A stretch of 29,432 nt of DNA from a virus. Shown here one piece after another: positions 29,248 through 29,432 of this stretch (its first letter is position 1; each line of letters begins with the position of its first letter). The notes under the pieces were generated by a model. The model made no database searches. It was given only the letters and a program-made list of their open reading frames with translations, and had not been told where the DNA came from. Position numbers and translations under genes: made by a program. Location of the stretch: positions 1 through 29,432 of the IMG/VR virus record IMGVR_UViG_3300021963_000486; one strand, given 5' to 3'.

Positions 29248-29432
29248 ATGAGTAATTTTTTTACAGATTTGGTTGAACAATTAAAAGATGAAGACACTAA
29301 GATTTTATCTGATGGTGGCGCATCTGCTGAATATAGTGGGTGTATTGATACGGGTTCATATGCATTGAATGCCGTTCTATCGGGTAGCATCTATGGTGGT
29401 GTACCTAACAACAAAGTGACTGCATTCGCTGG
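29248..29432 (+). CDS. uvsX: UvsX recombinase, N-terminal part (cut by window end)
   Basis: 61 complete codons are present. LNAVLSGSIYGGVPNNKVTAFAG aligns with T4 UvsX MNIALSGEITGGMQSGLLILAG, the stretch leading into Walker A, which lies just beyond the window. UvsX is the RecA-like strand-exchange protein loaded by UvsY (encoded at 2959-3396). A strong AGGAG precedes the ATG. The location after gp43 is conserved in T4-like phages. Confidence 0.9.
   Translation, partial: MSNFFTDLVEQLKDEDTKILSDGGASAEYSGCIDTGSYALNAVLSGSIYGGVPNNKVTAFA

Noticed and set aside
28893-29390. 165-residue minus-strand frame across the end of the membrane protein gene and the start of uvsX
   Set aside because: It runs antisense to two well-supported genes and a promoter, lacks any recognisable domain, and all other genes are on the + strand.

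Overview
The window is a continuous piece of a T4-superfamily myovirus (tailed phage) genome. Every gene I can support lies on the + strand. Genes are packed tightly, with many ATGA, GTGA or TAATG start/stop overlaps, and the DNA is AT-rich. The gene order (22-23-tail tube-like-uvsY-uvsW-55-47-46, then 45-dsbA-44-62-regA-43-uvsX) resembles that of T4-like phages of aquatic bacteria (cyanophages, pelagiphages and relatives) more than that of T4 itself. No photosynthesis gene is present. A small exported protein with a proteobacterial-style signal peptide and a phasin-like protein hint at a heterotrophic Gram-negative (perhaps proteobacterial) host; this is inference only.

Layout. 1-2907: head and tail structural genes (end of a probable prohead protease, gp22 scaffold, gp23 major capsid protein, gp19-family tail-tube-like protein), with T4-type late promoter octamers and a strong terminator after gp23. 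2959-8871: recombination and late transcription (UvsY, UvsW, a small Sm/SH3-like protein, sigma gp55, gp47 and gp46). 8868-14206: a translationally coupled accessory run: peptide deformylase, a two-domain 2OG-Fe(II) oxygenase, a PLP enzyme, a Cys-motif protein, dCMP deaminase, a DNA methyltransferase, and a candidate PD-(D/E)xK nuclease whose GTG start overlaps the methyltransferase stop. 14305-18497: an OB-fold-like protein, then a two-gene HExxH/VWA plus MoxR/CobS-type AAA+ module, each with its own sigma70-like promoter. 18537-25138: glycosyltransferase, DUF3310-like protein, clamp gp45, DsbA, clamp loader gp44/gp62 split by an AT-rich insertion, RegA, Dps, a secreted Ala/Pro/Lys-rich protein, an HTH protein, a structured non-coding region, a phasin-like protein, Hsp20 and a 27-residue ORF. 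25154-29432: a second Sm/SH3-like protein, DNA polymerase gp43, a conserved small protein, a four-helix membrane protein and the start of uvsX.

How it works together. The replication holoenzyme (43, 44/62, 45), the recombination machinery (UvsX, UvsY, UvsW, 46/47) and late transcription (gp55 with clamp gp45 and DsbA) are nearly all here. Two promoter classes are visible. Host-type TTGACA-N16/17-TATAAT promoters precede uvsY, the OB-fold gene, the VWA gene, cobS, 45, 44, the exported protein and uvsX. TATAAATA octamers precede 22, 23, the gp19-like gene (one-base variant) and the structured RNA region. Most worth following are the methyltransferase/nuclease pair, the riboswitch-like non-coding region at 24133-24262, the metalloprotease-like VWA/AAA+ pair with an apparently leaderless first gene, and the oxygenase/PLP enzyme cluster.
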